Positions 35,680-43,595 of a stretch of DNA of 64,000 nt are shown in pieces. The notes under the pieces are model-generated. The model did no database searches and was not told the origin of the DNA. It saw only the letters and a list, made by a program, of their open reading frames with translations. Positions within the stretch are counted from its first letter, which is position 1, and every line of letters starts with the position of its first letter. The stretch spans positions 1 to 64,000 of the forward strand of contig JAKLLE010000012.1 of NCBI GenBank assembly GCA_023150295.1. Reading direction: 5' to 3'. Both the position numbers and the translations under genes were made by a program. Source of the DNA: Giesbergeria sp. (GTDB taxonomy: Bacteria > Pseudomonadota > Gammaproteobacteria > Burkholderiales > Burkholderiaceae_C).

Positions 35680-38379
35680 TCACTCAGTCGCTTCGACTTC
35701 CACTTCGACCTCGTTGCCCTCGATCTCGACTTCGGTCTGGGCCTGAAGTTCGGCTATTGCTGCGCGCAGCGGTTCATAGATCGTGATTTCGCCGCCCAGG
35801 ATTTCAAAGGTCACCGCGAGCACATAGCGCGCCGTCGAGTCCGGGTCATGACTCCAACCCTGATGGCCGACCACGGCGATGCAGAAGTGGTCGGGAAGGC
35901 TGTTCGAGCGGACGACCGCCCAGTCCTTCTGCACCGTCCCGCTGTTGCGCTTGAAGTCGCGGATCAGGCCATCCTGGGGCTTGTCATGCAGCACCCAAGG
36001 CAGCGTGGTGCCAGGCAGCGGCGCCTCGCCGTTTGCCGCGTCCTTCATAGCGCGCACTCGGAAATCATGCAGCCCCTCGCCCAGCCTGCTGGCCTTCCAA
36101 TCGACCCAGGTTGAAAGATACCGGCGCAGGTTGCGGCGCGTGCGCCGCGGCTGGGCGACGTAGGACATGGTCACGTCAATCCGGATATCGAATTCATCGG
36201 CCTGCTGACGCAGCTCGGCGGGAATAGGCACTTGATAGATGTGACACTCACCGGCATGTATACCGATCTCCCTGCTCGTAATGAGTGTCGTTCGATGGTC
36301 AGTATTGGTAGTGGCTCGTTCCGCATCCGGAATACCGAAACCCAAGCTGCGTAAAGCACTAGACGCCGAGGCGAGTAGAGCCTGCTTTTCCTGAGGCGTC
36401 ATGCCGGGCGGCGGATTGCGCAAACGTGTCAGCAGGTCTTCTGCCCACGCCGGCCACTGCGCTGATTGCACGACGAGTGCGCGGTACAGCAGCGCCGGCT
36501 CAGCAGGCAGGACACGCTGTATTTGGGCGGCAATGCGCGCGACCTTCGGCACTGCATAAGAGGTGCCGGCAGTGTCACGGTCAGCTGCGGGTCCGGGACC
36601 ATACAGCGTCGAGCGGACGAGATAGGGGCAAGCGGCAGGGATGACGCCACCGGCCTGTAGGTCGGGCGGCTCATTGTTTGAGAGAGCGGCATCGCCGCCA
36701 TACTCCACAACTTCAGGCTTGATGACGTTCCAGATGCCAGGGCCCGTCCGCGAGAATGCAGACGGACCTGCAGGCTGCGTAGCGAAGGTGCGCCATGCCC
36801 CTTGCTCTGCCGCGTCATAGACGATTGAGCCAACGGTCAATGCCTGCAGGCTTTGACCTGGGTTAGCGATGCGGGCTGAGCTTTCCACCAGGTAAGCCGG
36901 GTAGTCGCGGCCGGCGGTCAGATGGTCGGCGATGCCCAGGAATGGCGGCGTGCCTTTCAGCGGCAGGTTGCCGGCGCTTTGCACGATGAGCACATCCCGT
37001 TCATTGCACAACTGGTCAATCTCCGCCGCCCACGACGACATGTAGCGCGTGCGACAGTAGCTGCGCGCGTTGATTGAATGATTGAAGATGCGGGTCTGAC
37101 GCGGGCTGTCGTTGAAGCGTTCGACCGCCTTGCGCAGCGCCTCGGGCGGGAACAACTCGACCGGCATCGCATTCTGGGCATCGAGCACGCGGGCGTTTTG
37201 AATCCAGAACGGCAACTGCGGTGCGCCGTCAGCCGGAATATCTTCGCCATAAAGCACTGCGCCAGCGACGCGTGTGCCGTGGCCACCTGGCGCGACTTCA
37301 TCGGCGACGGCTGTCGCTGCTTGACCCGGTAGGAAGCAATATGAGGTTGCTTGATCGATACCCGGCTGGAGCATGACGTGCGCTTCTTGGATACCGCTGT
37401 CGATGACACAGACGGCGGGCGCATCAGCGGCGGGTGCGACCGGCGCGACGGCGGTTGCCGCTTGCACGCCTTGCTGGCTCAGGTGCTGGGGCAGCGCGAT
37501 ATCTTCCGGTTCGACGACTTCGAAGATGTAGGGATAGTTCAGGACGAAGTCCTTCAGCCCCTTGCCCGAGATTTTCAGCCGAACCGTAAAGCTGTCAGGC
37601 AAGACGCCCGCGTCGAAGTCGGCGCTATCCCGCATGTGCAGGATTTCGGCTTGGTAGAAATCTGTGAACTTCTGGATGGAAGTCTCGCGTTCGATCTTGA
37701 TGTCGTCCCACTCGTTGTACGCACTGGCCCGCCGCTCAGACCATTCATACTCCTTGGCCGCCCACTGGGCGTCAGTCGCGCGCTTGCCTCGCACCGGACG
37801 AGGCGGAATTTCCTGCGTGCCGGCACAGGCGATGCCAACGTCAACGATGTAGAGCTGGTCTTCGTCGATGTAGCCCCACGAAGCTATCAACTGGTCGGAA
37901 AGGATGCGGCCCAGCCGGTCTGTCTGGTTGGGATCGTCGAACAGCGTGTGGACCTCGGCGATGGTCGCCGAGCCGTGCACGGTGACAGCAAATCCCCGGG
38001 CCATGTTGCGGAACGCCGTCAGCTGAATGTCCTCAGACGCCACAATCACATAGCCGTCTTCCTGTTCCGCCACGATCTCGAATTCGAATTTGGCGCGCAG
38101 CGCGTCTAAGTCGAGGCCGGTGTCGATCTGCAGCAGGATGGGAATGCCCGCCGGGATGTCGGGCAAGACCAGCCCTGCCGCCAGTCGCTGCGCCTTGCGG
38201 GCCTGCCAGTTCTGACTGAGCGCCTGCGCCGCCGTGTCCAGGGCGACGCTGTGCGCTTGGCGTTGCGCTCCCTTATTGGCGAGCGTTTGCGGCGACGGAT
38301 CGCCGCCTCCGCGCAGGCGCGCTTTGCCTTGATAGCGCAGTAGCAGTGGCAGGTGTTCAAAGTTGTGCGCACCCGGCAT
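35680..38379 (-). CDS. ietS: IetS-like subtilisin-family (S8) serine protease
   Basis: An 899-aa protein with an intact subtilase triad: Asp327 (AVCVIDSGIQ), His367 (APGGHGTRVAG), Ser607 (DTAGTSYAVPKVA), and oxyanion Asn471 (QSAGN). A long N-terminal region (1-320) and C-terminal beta-rich part (after 680) frame the protease; no signal peptide is seen, so it acts in the cytoplasm. It follows the AAA ATPase gene by 3 bp. ATPase plus S8 protease pairs are known as IetAS, first described as a plasmid stability/toxin-antitoxin module in Agrobacterium and later as an anti-phage system. The acidic C-terminus (EVEIEGNEVEVEVEATE) is unusual. Lower GC than its neighbours suggests transfer. Confidence 0.8.
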   Translation of the reverse strand: MPGAHNFEHLPLLLRYQGKARLRGGGDPSPQTLANKGAQRQAHSVALDTAAQALSQNWQARKAQRLAAGLVLPDIPAGIPILLQIDTGLDLDALRAKFEFEIVAEQEDGYVIVASEDIQLTAFRNMARGFAVTVHGSATIAEVHTLFDDPNQTDRLGRILSDQLIASWGYIDEDQLYIVDVGIACAGTQEIPPRPVRGKRATDAQWAAKEYEWSERRASAYNEWDDIKIERETSIQKFTDFYQAEILHMRDSADFDAGVLPDSFTVRLKISGKGLKDFVLNYPYIFEVVEPEDIALPQHLSQQGVQAATAVAPVAPAADAPAVCVIDSGIQEAHVMLQPGIDQATSYCFLPGQAATAVADEVAPGGHGTRVAGAVLYGEDIPADGAPQLPFWIQNARVLDAQNAMPVELFPPEALRKAVERFNDSPRQTRIFNHSINARSYCRTRYMSSWAAEIDQLCNERDVLIVQSAGNLPLKGTPPFLGIADHLTAGRDYPAYLVESSARIANPGQSLQALTVGSIVYDAAEQGAWRTFATQPAGPSAFSRTGPGIWNVIKPEVVEYGGDAALSNNEPPDLQAGGVIPAACPYLVRSTLYGPGPAADRDTAGTSYAVPKVARIAAQIQRVLPAEPALLYRALVVQSAQWPAWAEDLLTRLRNPPPGMTPQEKQALLASASSALRSLGFGIPDAERATTNTDHRTTLITSREIGIHAGECHIYQVPIPAELRQQADEFDIRIDVTMSYVAQPRRTRRNLRRYLSTWVDWKASRLGEGLHDFRVRAMKDAANGEAPLPGTTLPWVLHDKPQDGLIRDFKRNSGTVQKDWAVVRSNSLPDHFCIAVVGHQGWSHDPDSTARYVLAVTFEILGGEITIYEPLRAAIAELQAQTEVEIEGNEVEVEVEATE

Positions 38380-38382
38380 GGC

Positions 38383-39393
38383 TTAGGCTTTCTGCGCTGC
38401 GTCATGCCGCTGAAGCTCGTCGATGGCCTTAAGCAGCTTGTCTTGCGACAGGGAGGGGTGGCCGGCCAGCACGGCAGCTTTGGCGGCGTCCTGGCCGGCC
38501 TTCACGACCATCGCGGCAGACGATCCTTCGAGTCTGGTAACTAGAGCATCCCAGTGGATAGGTTTGTCCATCCGCACGCTGGAGAGCGTCAACTTAAGCA
38601 ACTTCTCGATCTCTGCTTTTCCAGGCAGCGGGATTGCGAAGACATCGTCAAAGCGTCTGAACAGCGCCGGGTCCAATGCGGACTCCAAATTCGTCGTCGC
38701 GACCAGTAGGCCCGGCGCGTCGTATTCCTCCATCAGTTGCAGCAAGGAGTTGACGATGCGAGAGACTTCGCCGATGTCTTTGGAGGCCGTGCGTGACCGG
38801 GCAATAAAGTCGCATTCGTCGAGCAGCAGCACGCAGGGCTTCTCGCGGGCGCTGCTGAAGATGGATCGCAGGTTCTGGGCTGACTCGCCGAAAAAAGACG
38901 AAATCAGCACATCGAAGCGCACTTTCATCAGTGGCAAGCCAGTATTCCAAGCCAACCGCTTAGCGCCCAGCGATTTGCCGCAGCCCGGTGGCCCGTATAG
39001 CAACACAGTCTTGCGGGGCTTGAGCCCGAAGGTACGCAGCCGGTCACGTGCCGCGTACTCGGCTTCGATGCGGGCGAAGCGCTGCTCTACCGCTTCGGGC
39101 AGCACCATGTGGTGTTCCAACTGGTCGTGCGGAATGAGCGTGGCCAGCGTCTCCCCGTGACGCCGGCTCATGGGCAGCTCTTTCAGCGTGCGCTCAATGT
39201 CAGCCGACGGAGTCGGCGACGGCGGCGCACGTCTTGTCTTGGGCTGCTTAAGGATGGCCTCCAGCTGCTCAGCCAGTCTGACGTGGCCTGTCTTGCGTTC
39301 TGCTTCGACGATCTTGCCGGCAAGCCGGTCCAAGTCGGATTGCGAACCATCGGCAATGGCTCGTACTACTCTTTTCAGAATATCGGCGTTCAT
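38383..39393 (-). CDS. ietA: IetA-like AAA ATPase
   Basis: A 336-aa AAA-family ATPase. Walker A is GPPGCGKS (residues 134-141), Walker B CVLLLDECD (187-195), sensor 1 VATTN (231-235), and candidate arginine-finger FRRFDD (245-250). The N-terminal 100 residues are helical and include a SPTPSADIERTL linker. Such ATPases are thought to hold the partner protease inactive or to deliver substrates. The start codon overlaps the stop of a 42-codon micro-ORF (ATGA), and the stop lies 3 bp before ietS, so the genes are translationally linked. Confidence 0.8.
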   Translation of the reverse strand: MNADILKRVVRAIADGSQSDLDRLAGKIVEAERKTGHVRLAEQLEAILKQPKTRRAPPSPTPSADIERTLKELPMSRRHGETLATLIPHDQLEHHMVLPEAVEQRFARIEAEYAARDRLRTFGLKPRKTVLLYGPPGCGKSLGAKRLAWNTGLPLMKVRFDVLISSFFGESAQNLRSIFSSAREKPCVLLLDECDFIARSRTASKDIGEVSRIVNSLLQLMEEYDAPGLLVATTNLESALDPALFRRFDDVFAIPLPGKAEIEKLLKLTLSSVRMDKPIHWDALVTRLEGSSAAMVVKAGQDAAKAAVLAGHPSLSQDKLLKAIDELQRHDAAQKA

Positions 39394-39518
39394 GCGGTAT
39401 CACCTTTAATTGCGAGCCGTCGGACGAGTGATAGCACGCAGACAGACTGGATTTCATTGCCGAAGCCTGGTCCGCAAACTTGCGGTCGGATCGAGTGTTG
39501 CAGGAGCATCGCAGTCAT
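39390..39518 (-). CDS. 42-aa micro-ORF linking the HTH gene and ietA
   Basis: The ATG at 39518 overlaps the TGA of the HTH gene (ATGA) and its own TGA overlaps the ATG of ietA (ATGA). It encodes MTAMLLQHSIRPQVCGPGFG followed by NEIQSVCVLSLVRRLAIKGDTA. It spans the whole 121-bp gap with no spare bases. A GGAGG-like site overlaps the end of the HTH gene. It could be a real small protein or simply keep ribosomes running to ietA. No homologue is known to me. Confidence 0.45.
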   Translation of the reverse strand: MTAMLLQHSIRPQVCGPGFGNEIQSVCVLSLVRRLAIKGDTA

Positions 39519-39829
39519 GCGACAACCTCCAGGCCGCGCTTCTGAACGAGGTGCAGCAGCTTGAGCGCAGTGCCCGCGGGCTTCTTCTGCCCGATCTCCC
39601 ACTTCTGAACGGTCGAGAGACTTGTGTTCAGCAGGCGCGCAAAAACCGCTTGGCTGACATGAGCGCTTTCGCGGATGCGTTTGATTTCGGCCGGCTCCAA
39701 TGGCTCGACCGGAGGCAACCACAGCGGGTCGATTTCGCGCAGTGTGACCTGATCCATCACGCCTGCTTTCCGAAGGCCTTTGGTGGTGTCGCGCACGGCT
39801 TCAATGACGGGTGACCTCATCTTGCTCAT
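39515..39829 (-). CDS. HigA/NadS-like helix-turn-helix regulator (orphan antitoxin type)
   Basis: A 104-aa protein with an Xre-type HTH near residues 55-85: AEIKRIRESAHVSQAVFARLL, then NTSLSTVQKWEIGQKKP. The N-terminal part (SPVIEAVRDTTKGLRKAGVMD) is typical of HTH antitoxins paired with RelE-type toxins. No toxin ORF is found upstream or downstream, so it is either orphaned or serves as the repressor of the IetAS-like genes. The ATG at 39829 follows a strong GGAGGAGG site; the ORF extends 10 codons further upstream without one. A palindrome in its promoter is a likely operator. Confidence 0.75.
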   Translation of the reverse strand: MSKMRSPVIEAVRDTTKGLRKAGVMDQVTLREIDPLWLPPVEPLEPAEIKRIRESAHVSQAVFARLLNTSLSTVQKWEIGQKKPAGTALKLLHLVQKRGLEVVA

Positions 39830-39869
39830 CGCTGTCCACCTCCTCCAGCGTTCCGTCAACTAAACCCGT

Positions 39870-39902
39870 ATCTTATAGCACCTGGTGCTACAGACTCTTA
39901 AG
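39870..39902 (-). promoter_or_regulatory. Promoter and palindromic operator of the HTH-ietAS operon
   Basis: On the minus strand TTAAGA (39897-39902) and TATAAG (near 39873-39878) are separated by about 18 bp. Between them lies the perfect palindrome TAGCACC-T-GGTGCTA. An operator inside the spacer is the expected place for autorepression by the HTH protein encoded immediately downstream. Confidence 0.6.
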
Positions 39903-40143
39903 CTGGAGTTCCTCAGGAAGGGGCACTGCTCCCAGCGGCCGGTCGCGGTCCGACTGCGGTACTTCGGCCGCCAGGCTCAAATGGCTCCTTACGCTGCAAA
40001 CCAGTCCTTGGTCCTTGCGGCCACGTTGATATCCCACAGAGGGTGCCAGCGCCTACCCACCTCTCGCACCACACCTCCGCGCCGCCTTGGTGCACCGCAC
40101 AACACAGGTGCACTCCATCCTGCATCGCTTGAAGCCAAATCAG
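39903..40143. other. Non-coding right edge of the accessory insert, with GGTGCAC half-sites
   Basis: No gene was seen on either strand, and no RelE/HigB-like toxin. Two direct GGTGCAC sequences at 40089 and 40107, about 100-120 bp upstream of the nrtA sigma-54 promoter, are at a typical enhancer distance for NtrC half-sites. The boundary between inserted and ancestral DNA probably lies in this stretch. Confidence 0.4.
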
Positions 40144-40195
40144 TCTCTGGCGCTTTAGAAATATACGCTAGCAGCTATTAATTTCATAGCAATCC
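40144..40195. repeat. Dispersed ~60-bp repeat, copy 6
   Basis: Reads tctggcgctttagaaatata, then cgctagcagctattaatttcatagcaatcc. It lies just upstream of the nrtA sigma-54 promoter, between the accessory insert and the nitrate operon. Confidence 0.75.
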
Positions 40196-40210
40196 ACGAC
40201 TTCCAATAGC

Positions 40211-40226
40211 TGGCACGCGCTTTGCA
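40211..40226 (+). promoter_or_regulatory. Sigma-54 promoter of the nrtABD operon
   Basis: TGGCACG-CGCT-TTGCA is an exact match to the sigma-54 consensus TGGCACG-N4-TTGCW. Transcription would start near 40237, at the foot of the first leader hairpin, and run through the regulated terminator at 40304-40369. Confidence 0.85.
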
Positions 40227-40238
40227 TTGATGCTTGCA

Positions 40239-40370
40239 GACCCCCTCGGGGGTCACCACGGCGGCGCCACCCAACGGCGGGTGGCTGCCGCCTGTTACCG
40301 GACAAAGGCGTCCCCACCCTGCGCATGCGGCCCCTGGCTGGCGTGTGCAGCGTGAGGACGCCTTTTTTTG
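40239..40370 (+). promoter_or_regulatory. nrtA leader RNA: ANTAR-type hairpin plus intrinsic terminator
   Basis: A first short hairpin (gacccc/ggggtc, 40239-40254) is followed by a long stem at 40260-40292: GGCGGC-GCCACCC closing the hexaloop AACGGC with GGGTGGC-T-GCCGCC. The loop has A at position 1 and G at position 4, the features ANTAR proteins recognise. Next, aaaggcgtcc (40304-40313) pairs with ggacgccttt (40356-40365) and is followed by a T run: an intrinsic terminator with an inner ctgcgca/tgtgcag stem. NasT, encoded at 32.9 kb, is the expected antiterminator. Confidence 0.8.
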
Positions 40371-40395
40371 TTTTTCACGTTGCAAGGGGAGCCCC

Positions 40396-41640
40396 ATGAC
40401 CGATGTTCTGAAAACCAGCCTCAACCGCCGCACCGTGCTGCAGGCCGCCACCGTGGGCGCCGTGGGCGTGAGCCCCGCGCTGCGCGCGCTGGTCCATGCC
40501 CAGGGTTCGGACGCGCCCGAAAAGAAGGAGGTCAAGATCGGCTTCATTCCGCTGACCGACTGCGCCAGCGTGGTGATGGCCTCGGTGCTGGGCTTCGACA
40601 AGAAGTACGGCGTGACCATCATCCCCACCAAGGAGGCATCATGGGCCGGCGTGCGCGACAAGCTGGTGAATGGCGAGCTGGACTTTGCCCATGTGCTGTA
40701 TGGCCTGGTGTACGGCGTGCACCTGGGCACGGCCGGGCCAAAGAAGGACATGGCGGTGCTGATGAACCTGAACCACAACGGCCAGGCGATCACGCTCTCC
40801 AAGGCCCTGGCCGACAAGGGCGCGGTGGACGGCCCCTCGCTCGCGGCGCTGATGGCCAAGGAGAAGCGCGAGTACACCTTCGCGGGCACCTTCCCCACGG
40901 GCACGCACGCGATGTGGATGCACTACTGGCTGGCGGCGGCGGGCATCAACCCGCTGTCGGGCGCCAAGCTGATCACCGTGCCGCCGCCGCAGATGGTGGC
41001 CAACATGCGCGTGGGCAACATGGACGGCTTCTGCGTGGGCGAGCCCTGGAACCACCGCGCCATCATGGATGGCATCGGCATCACGGCCAACACCACGCAG
41101 GACATCTGGCAAGACCATCCCGAGAAGGTGCTGGGCACCTCGGCCGAGTTTGTGAAAAAGTACCCCAACACCACGCGCGCCGTGATGATGGCGGTGCTGG
41201 AGGCGAGCCGCTGGATCGACGCGAGCCTGTCGAACAAGACCAAGATGGCCGAGACGGTGGCTGGCAAGGCCTACGTGAACACCAGCGTGGATGCGATCAA
41301 CCAGCGCATCCTGGGCCGTTACCAGAACGGCCTGGGCAAGACCTGGGACGACCCCAACCACATGAAGTTCTTCAACGATGGCGCGGTGAACTTCCCCTAC
41401 CTGTCGGACGGCATGTGGTTCCTCACCCAGCACAAGCGCTGGGGTCTGCTCAAGAGCCACCCGGACTACCTGGCCGTGGCCAAGCAGGTGAACCAGGTGG
41501 ACCTGTACAAGTCGGTCGCCAGCGCCATGAAGATCAGCGTGCCCAAGGACGTGCTGCGCACCAGCAAGCTGATCGACGGCGTGGTGTGGGACGGCAAGGA
41601 CCCCGCCAAGTACGCCGACGGTTTCAAGATCAAGGCTTGA
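40396..41640 (+). CDS. nrtA: Nitrate ABC transporter substrate-binding protein
   Basis: A 414-aa CmpA/NrtA-family protein that delivers nitrate (or nitrite) to the NrtB/NrtD importer. A twin-arginine-type signal is visible (SLNRRTVLQAATVGAVGVSPALRAL). The mature part begins VKIGFIPLTDCASVVMASVLGFDKKYG and includes GEPWNHRAIMDGIG, a conserved ligand-site stretch. The ATG at 40396 follows AAGGGGA and comes after the leader terminator. It heads nrtA-nrtB-nrtD. Confidence 0.92.
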   Translation: MTDVLKTSLNRRTVLQAATVGAVGVSPALRALVHAQGSDAPEKKEVKIGFIPLTDCASVVMASVLGFDKKYGVTIIPTKEASWAGVRDKLVNGELDFAHVLYGLVYGVHLGTAGPKKDMAVLMNLNHNGQAITLSKALADKGAVDGPSLAALMAKEKREYTFAGTFPTGTHAMWMHYWLAAAGINPLSGAKLITVPPPQMVANMRVGNMDGFCVGEPWNHRAIMDGIGITANTTQDIWQDHPEKVLGTSAEFVKKYPNTTRAVMMAVLEASRWIDASLSNKTKMAETVAGKAYVNTSVDAINQRILGRYQNGLGKTWDDPNHMKFFNDGAVNFPYLSDGMWFLTQHKRWGLLKSHPDYLAVAKQVNQVDLYKSVASAMKISVPKDVLRTSKLIDGVVWDGKDPAKYADGFKIKA

Positions 41641-41687
41641 ACCCACGGCTTTCGCCACCTACCACTTTCGACCCACCGGAGATCACC

Positions 41688-42632
41688 ATGGTCAGCGCCG
41701 TTTTTCATGCACCGCTGGAACCCACGCCAGCCAAAGCATCCGATGCTACTAAAAGCATAGCTGCTAGCGCCCTATCTACGGGCGCTACAGCCCAAAAAAC
41801 CTCAAATCCACCCGCAGCACCTACCCAGGCCCAGCGCGACGCCGGTGCGCTATCGCGCGCCTTTTGGCAGAACGTGCTGCCGCCCATGCTGGGCCTGGGG
41901 CTGCTGGTGGGGCTGTGGGCGCTGGTGTCGGCCAGCACGGGCCGCAGCATTCCCACGCCCTACGAGACCTGGCTGCAGGCGGTGGAGGTGTTCAGCAACC
42001 CGTTCTACCGCAACGGCCCCAACGACCAGGGCGTGGGCTGGAACGTGCTGGCCTCGCTGCAGCGCGTGGCCGTGGGCTTTGGGCTGGCGGCGCTGGTGGG
42101 CATTCCGGCGGGGTTTGCCATCGGGCGCTTTGCGTTTCTGTCGCGCATGTTCAACCCGCTCATCAGCCTGCTGCGGCCGGTGTCGCCACTGGCGTGGCTG
42201 CCCATCGGCCTCTTGGTGTTCAAGGGCGCGAACCCTGCCGCCATCTGGACCATCTTCATCTGCTCCATCTGGCCCATGGTCATCAACACCGCCGTGGGCG
42301 TGCAGCGCGTGCCGCAGGACTACCTGAACGTGGCCCGCGTGCTGAACCTGAGCGAGTGGAAGGTGCTCACCAAGATCCTGTTCCCCTCGGTACTGCCCTA
42401 CATGCTGACCGGCGTGCGCCTGGCCGTGGGCACGGCGTGGCTGGTGATCGTGGCGGCCGAGATGCTGACGGGCGGCGTGGGCATCGGCTTCTGGGTGTGG
42501 GACGAGTGGAACAACCTCAACGTCAAGAACATCATCATCGCCATCTTCGTGATTGGCATCGTCGGGCTGCTGCTCGAAGCGGCCCTGGTCAAGCTGGCAA
42601 CCGCCTTCACATTCGAGGAAGTGAAATCATGA
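41688..42632 (+). CDS. nrtB: Nitrate ABC transporter permease
   Basis: A 314-aa inner-membrane permease with about six helices. The binding-protein-dependent permease motif is seen around VLNLSEWKVLTKILFPSVLPYMLTGVRLAVG. The first roughly 55 residues form a low-complexity Ala/Thr/Pro tail. Residues about 19-40 of this tail are encoded by a dispersed repeat (41742-41807), suggesting the repeat was absorbed into the gene. The ATG at 41688 follows ccggaga; its stop overlaps the nrtD start (ATGA). Confidence 0.9.
   Translation: MVSAVFHAPLEPTPAKASDATKSIAASALSTGATAQKTSNPPAAPTQAQRDAGALSRAFWQNVLPPMLGLGLLVGLWALVSASTGRSIPTPYETWLQAVEVFSNPFYRNGPNDQGVGWNVLASLQRVAVGFGLAALVGIPAGFAIGRFAFLSRMFNPLISLLRPVSPLAWLPIGLLVFKGANPAAIWTIFICSIWPMVINTAVGVQRVPQDYLNVARVLNLSEWKVLTKILFPSVLPYMLTGVRLAVGTAWLVIVAAEMLTGGVGIGFWVWDEWNNLNVKNIIIAIFVIGIVGLLLEAALVKLATAFTFEEVKS
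41742..41807. repeat. Dispersed ~60-bp repeat, copy inside nrtB
   Basis: Reads gatgctactaaaagcatagc, then tgctagcgccctatctacgg and gcgctacagcccaaaaaacc. The family inverted repeat gcgccc / gggcgc and the tagctgctag motif are both present. It is translated in frame as part of the NrtB N-terminal tail. Confidence 0.8.
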
Positions 42633-43441
42633 ACACATCGCTGTCCACCAAGTTCATCGAGATCCAGGACGTGGAGCAGACCTTCCGCACCGCCAAGGGC
42701 CTGTTCCCGGCGCTGCGCGACATTGACCTGACCATCGCCAAGGGCGAGTTCGTGGCGCTCATCGGGCACTCGGGCTGCGGCAAGTCCACGCTGCTGAACC
42801 TGATCGCCGGGCTGACCACGCCCACCAACGGTGCACTGCTGTGCGCCAACAAGGAGATCAAGGGCCCCGGGCCGGAGCGCGCCGTGGTGTTCCAGAACCA
42901 CTCGCTGCTACCCTGGCTCACCTGCTTCGACAACATCTACCTGGCCGTGGAGCGCGTGTTCGGCGCCCGCGAGGGCAAGGCGCAGCTCAAGGCGCGCACC
43001 GACGCCGCCCTGGCCCTGGTGGGCCTGACGCACGCGGGCCAGAAGCGCCCCGGCGAAATCTCGGGCGGCATGAAGCAGCGCGTGGGCATTGCCCGGGCGC
43101 TGTCGATGGAGCCGCAGGTGCTGCTGATGGACGAGCCTTTCGGCGCGCTCGACGCCCTCACCCGCGCCAAGCTGCAGGACGAACTGCTGGAGATCGTGGC
43201 GCGCACGCAAAGCACGGTGGTGATGGTGACGCACGACGTGGACGAGGCCGTGCTGCTGTCCGACAAGATCGTGATGATGACCAACGGCCCGGCCGCCACC
43301 ATCGGCGAAGTGCTGCACGTGGATTTACCCCGCCCGCGCTCGCGCGTGGAACTGGCCGAGGACGCACGCTATGTGAACTACCGCAAGGCGGTGATCGACT
43401 TCCTGTACACGCGCCAAGCGCACGTCGAAAAGGCGGCGTAA
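42629..43441 (+). CDS. nrtD: Nitrate ABC transporter ATP-binding protein
   Basis: A 270-aa ABC ATPase with Walker A GHSGCGKST, signature SGGMKQRVGIARAL, Walker B VLLMDEPFGALD and the switch histidine in VMVTHDVDEAV. It belongs to the nitrate/sulfonate/taurine group and lacks the extra binding domain of cyanobacterial NrtC, so NrtD is the better name. Start ATG 42629 overlaps the nrtB stop. It is followed by a dispersed 3' repeat element. Confidence 0.92.
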   Translation: MNTSLSTKFIEIQDVEQTFRTAKGLFPALRDIDLTIAKGEFVALIGHSGCGKSTLLNLIAGLTTPTNGALLCANKEIKGPGPERAVVFQNHSLLPWLTCFDNIYLAVERVFGAREGKAQLKARTDAALALVGLTHAGQKRPGEISGGMKQRVGIARALSMEPQVLLMDEPFGALDALTRAKLQDELLEIVARTQSTVVMVTHDVDEAVLLSDKIVMMTNGPAATIGEVLHVDLPRPRSRVELAEDARYVNYRKAVIDFLYTRQAHVEKAA

Positions 43442-43451
43442 TCAAAGGCAT

Positions 43452-43566
43452 CCCCCTGAGCGGCTACGCCGCTTCCCCCTTCTCTCGCCTCGCTACGCGA
43501 TGCGGGAAGGGGGACGCCACCAGCGCGGCGGGGCGGCCCTTGCGCGGTGGCCACTGGCCTGGGCCG
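43452..43566. repeat. Dispersed ~115-bp intergenic element, copy A
   Basis: Begins cccctgagcggctacgccgc and contains cttcccccttctctcgc and gcgcggcggggcggcccttg. A similar element occurs at 55731-55850, also right after a transporter gene. Several short palindromes (gcggctacgccgc, cgctacgcg) predict a folded 3' RNA. No coding content. Confidence 0.75.
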
Positions 43567-43595
43567 CTGTATCGCATGGGCTGCGCGCAATACAT

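Noticed and set aside
39830..40143. RelE/HigB-type toxin gene upstream of the HTH antitoxin
   Set aside because: No ORF of the right length or composition on either strand; the 70-aa minus-strand frame at 39913-40125 has no toxin features.
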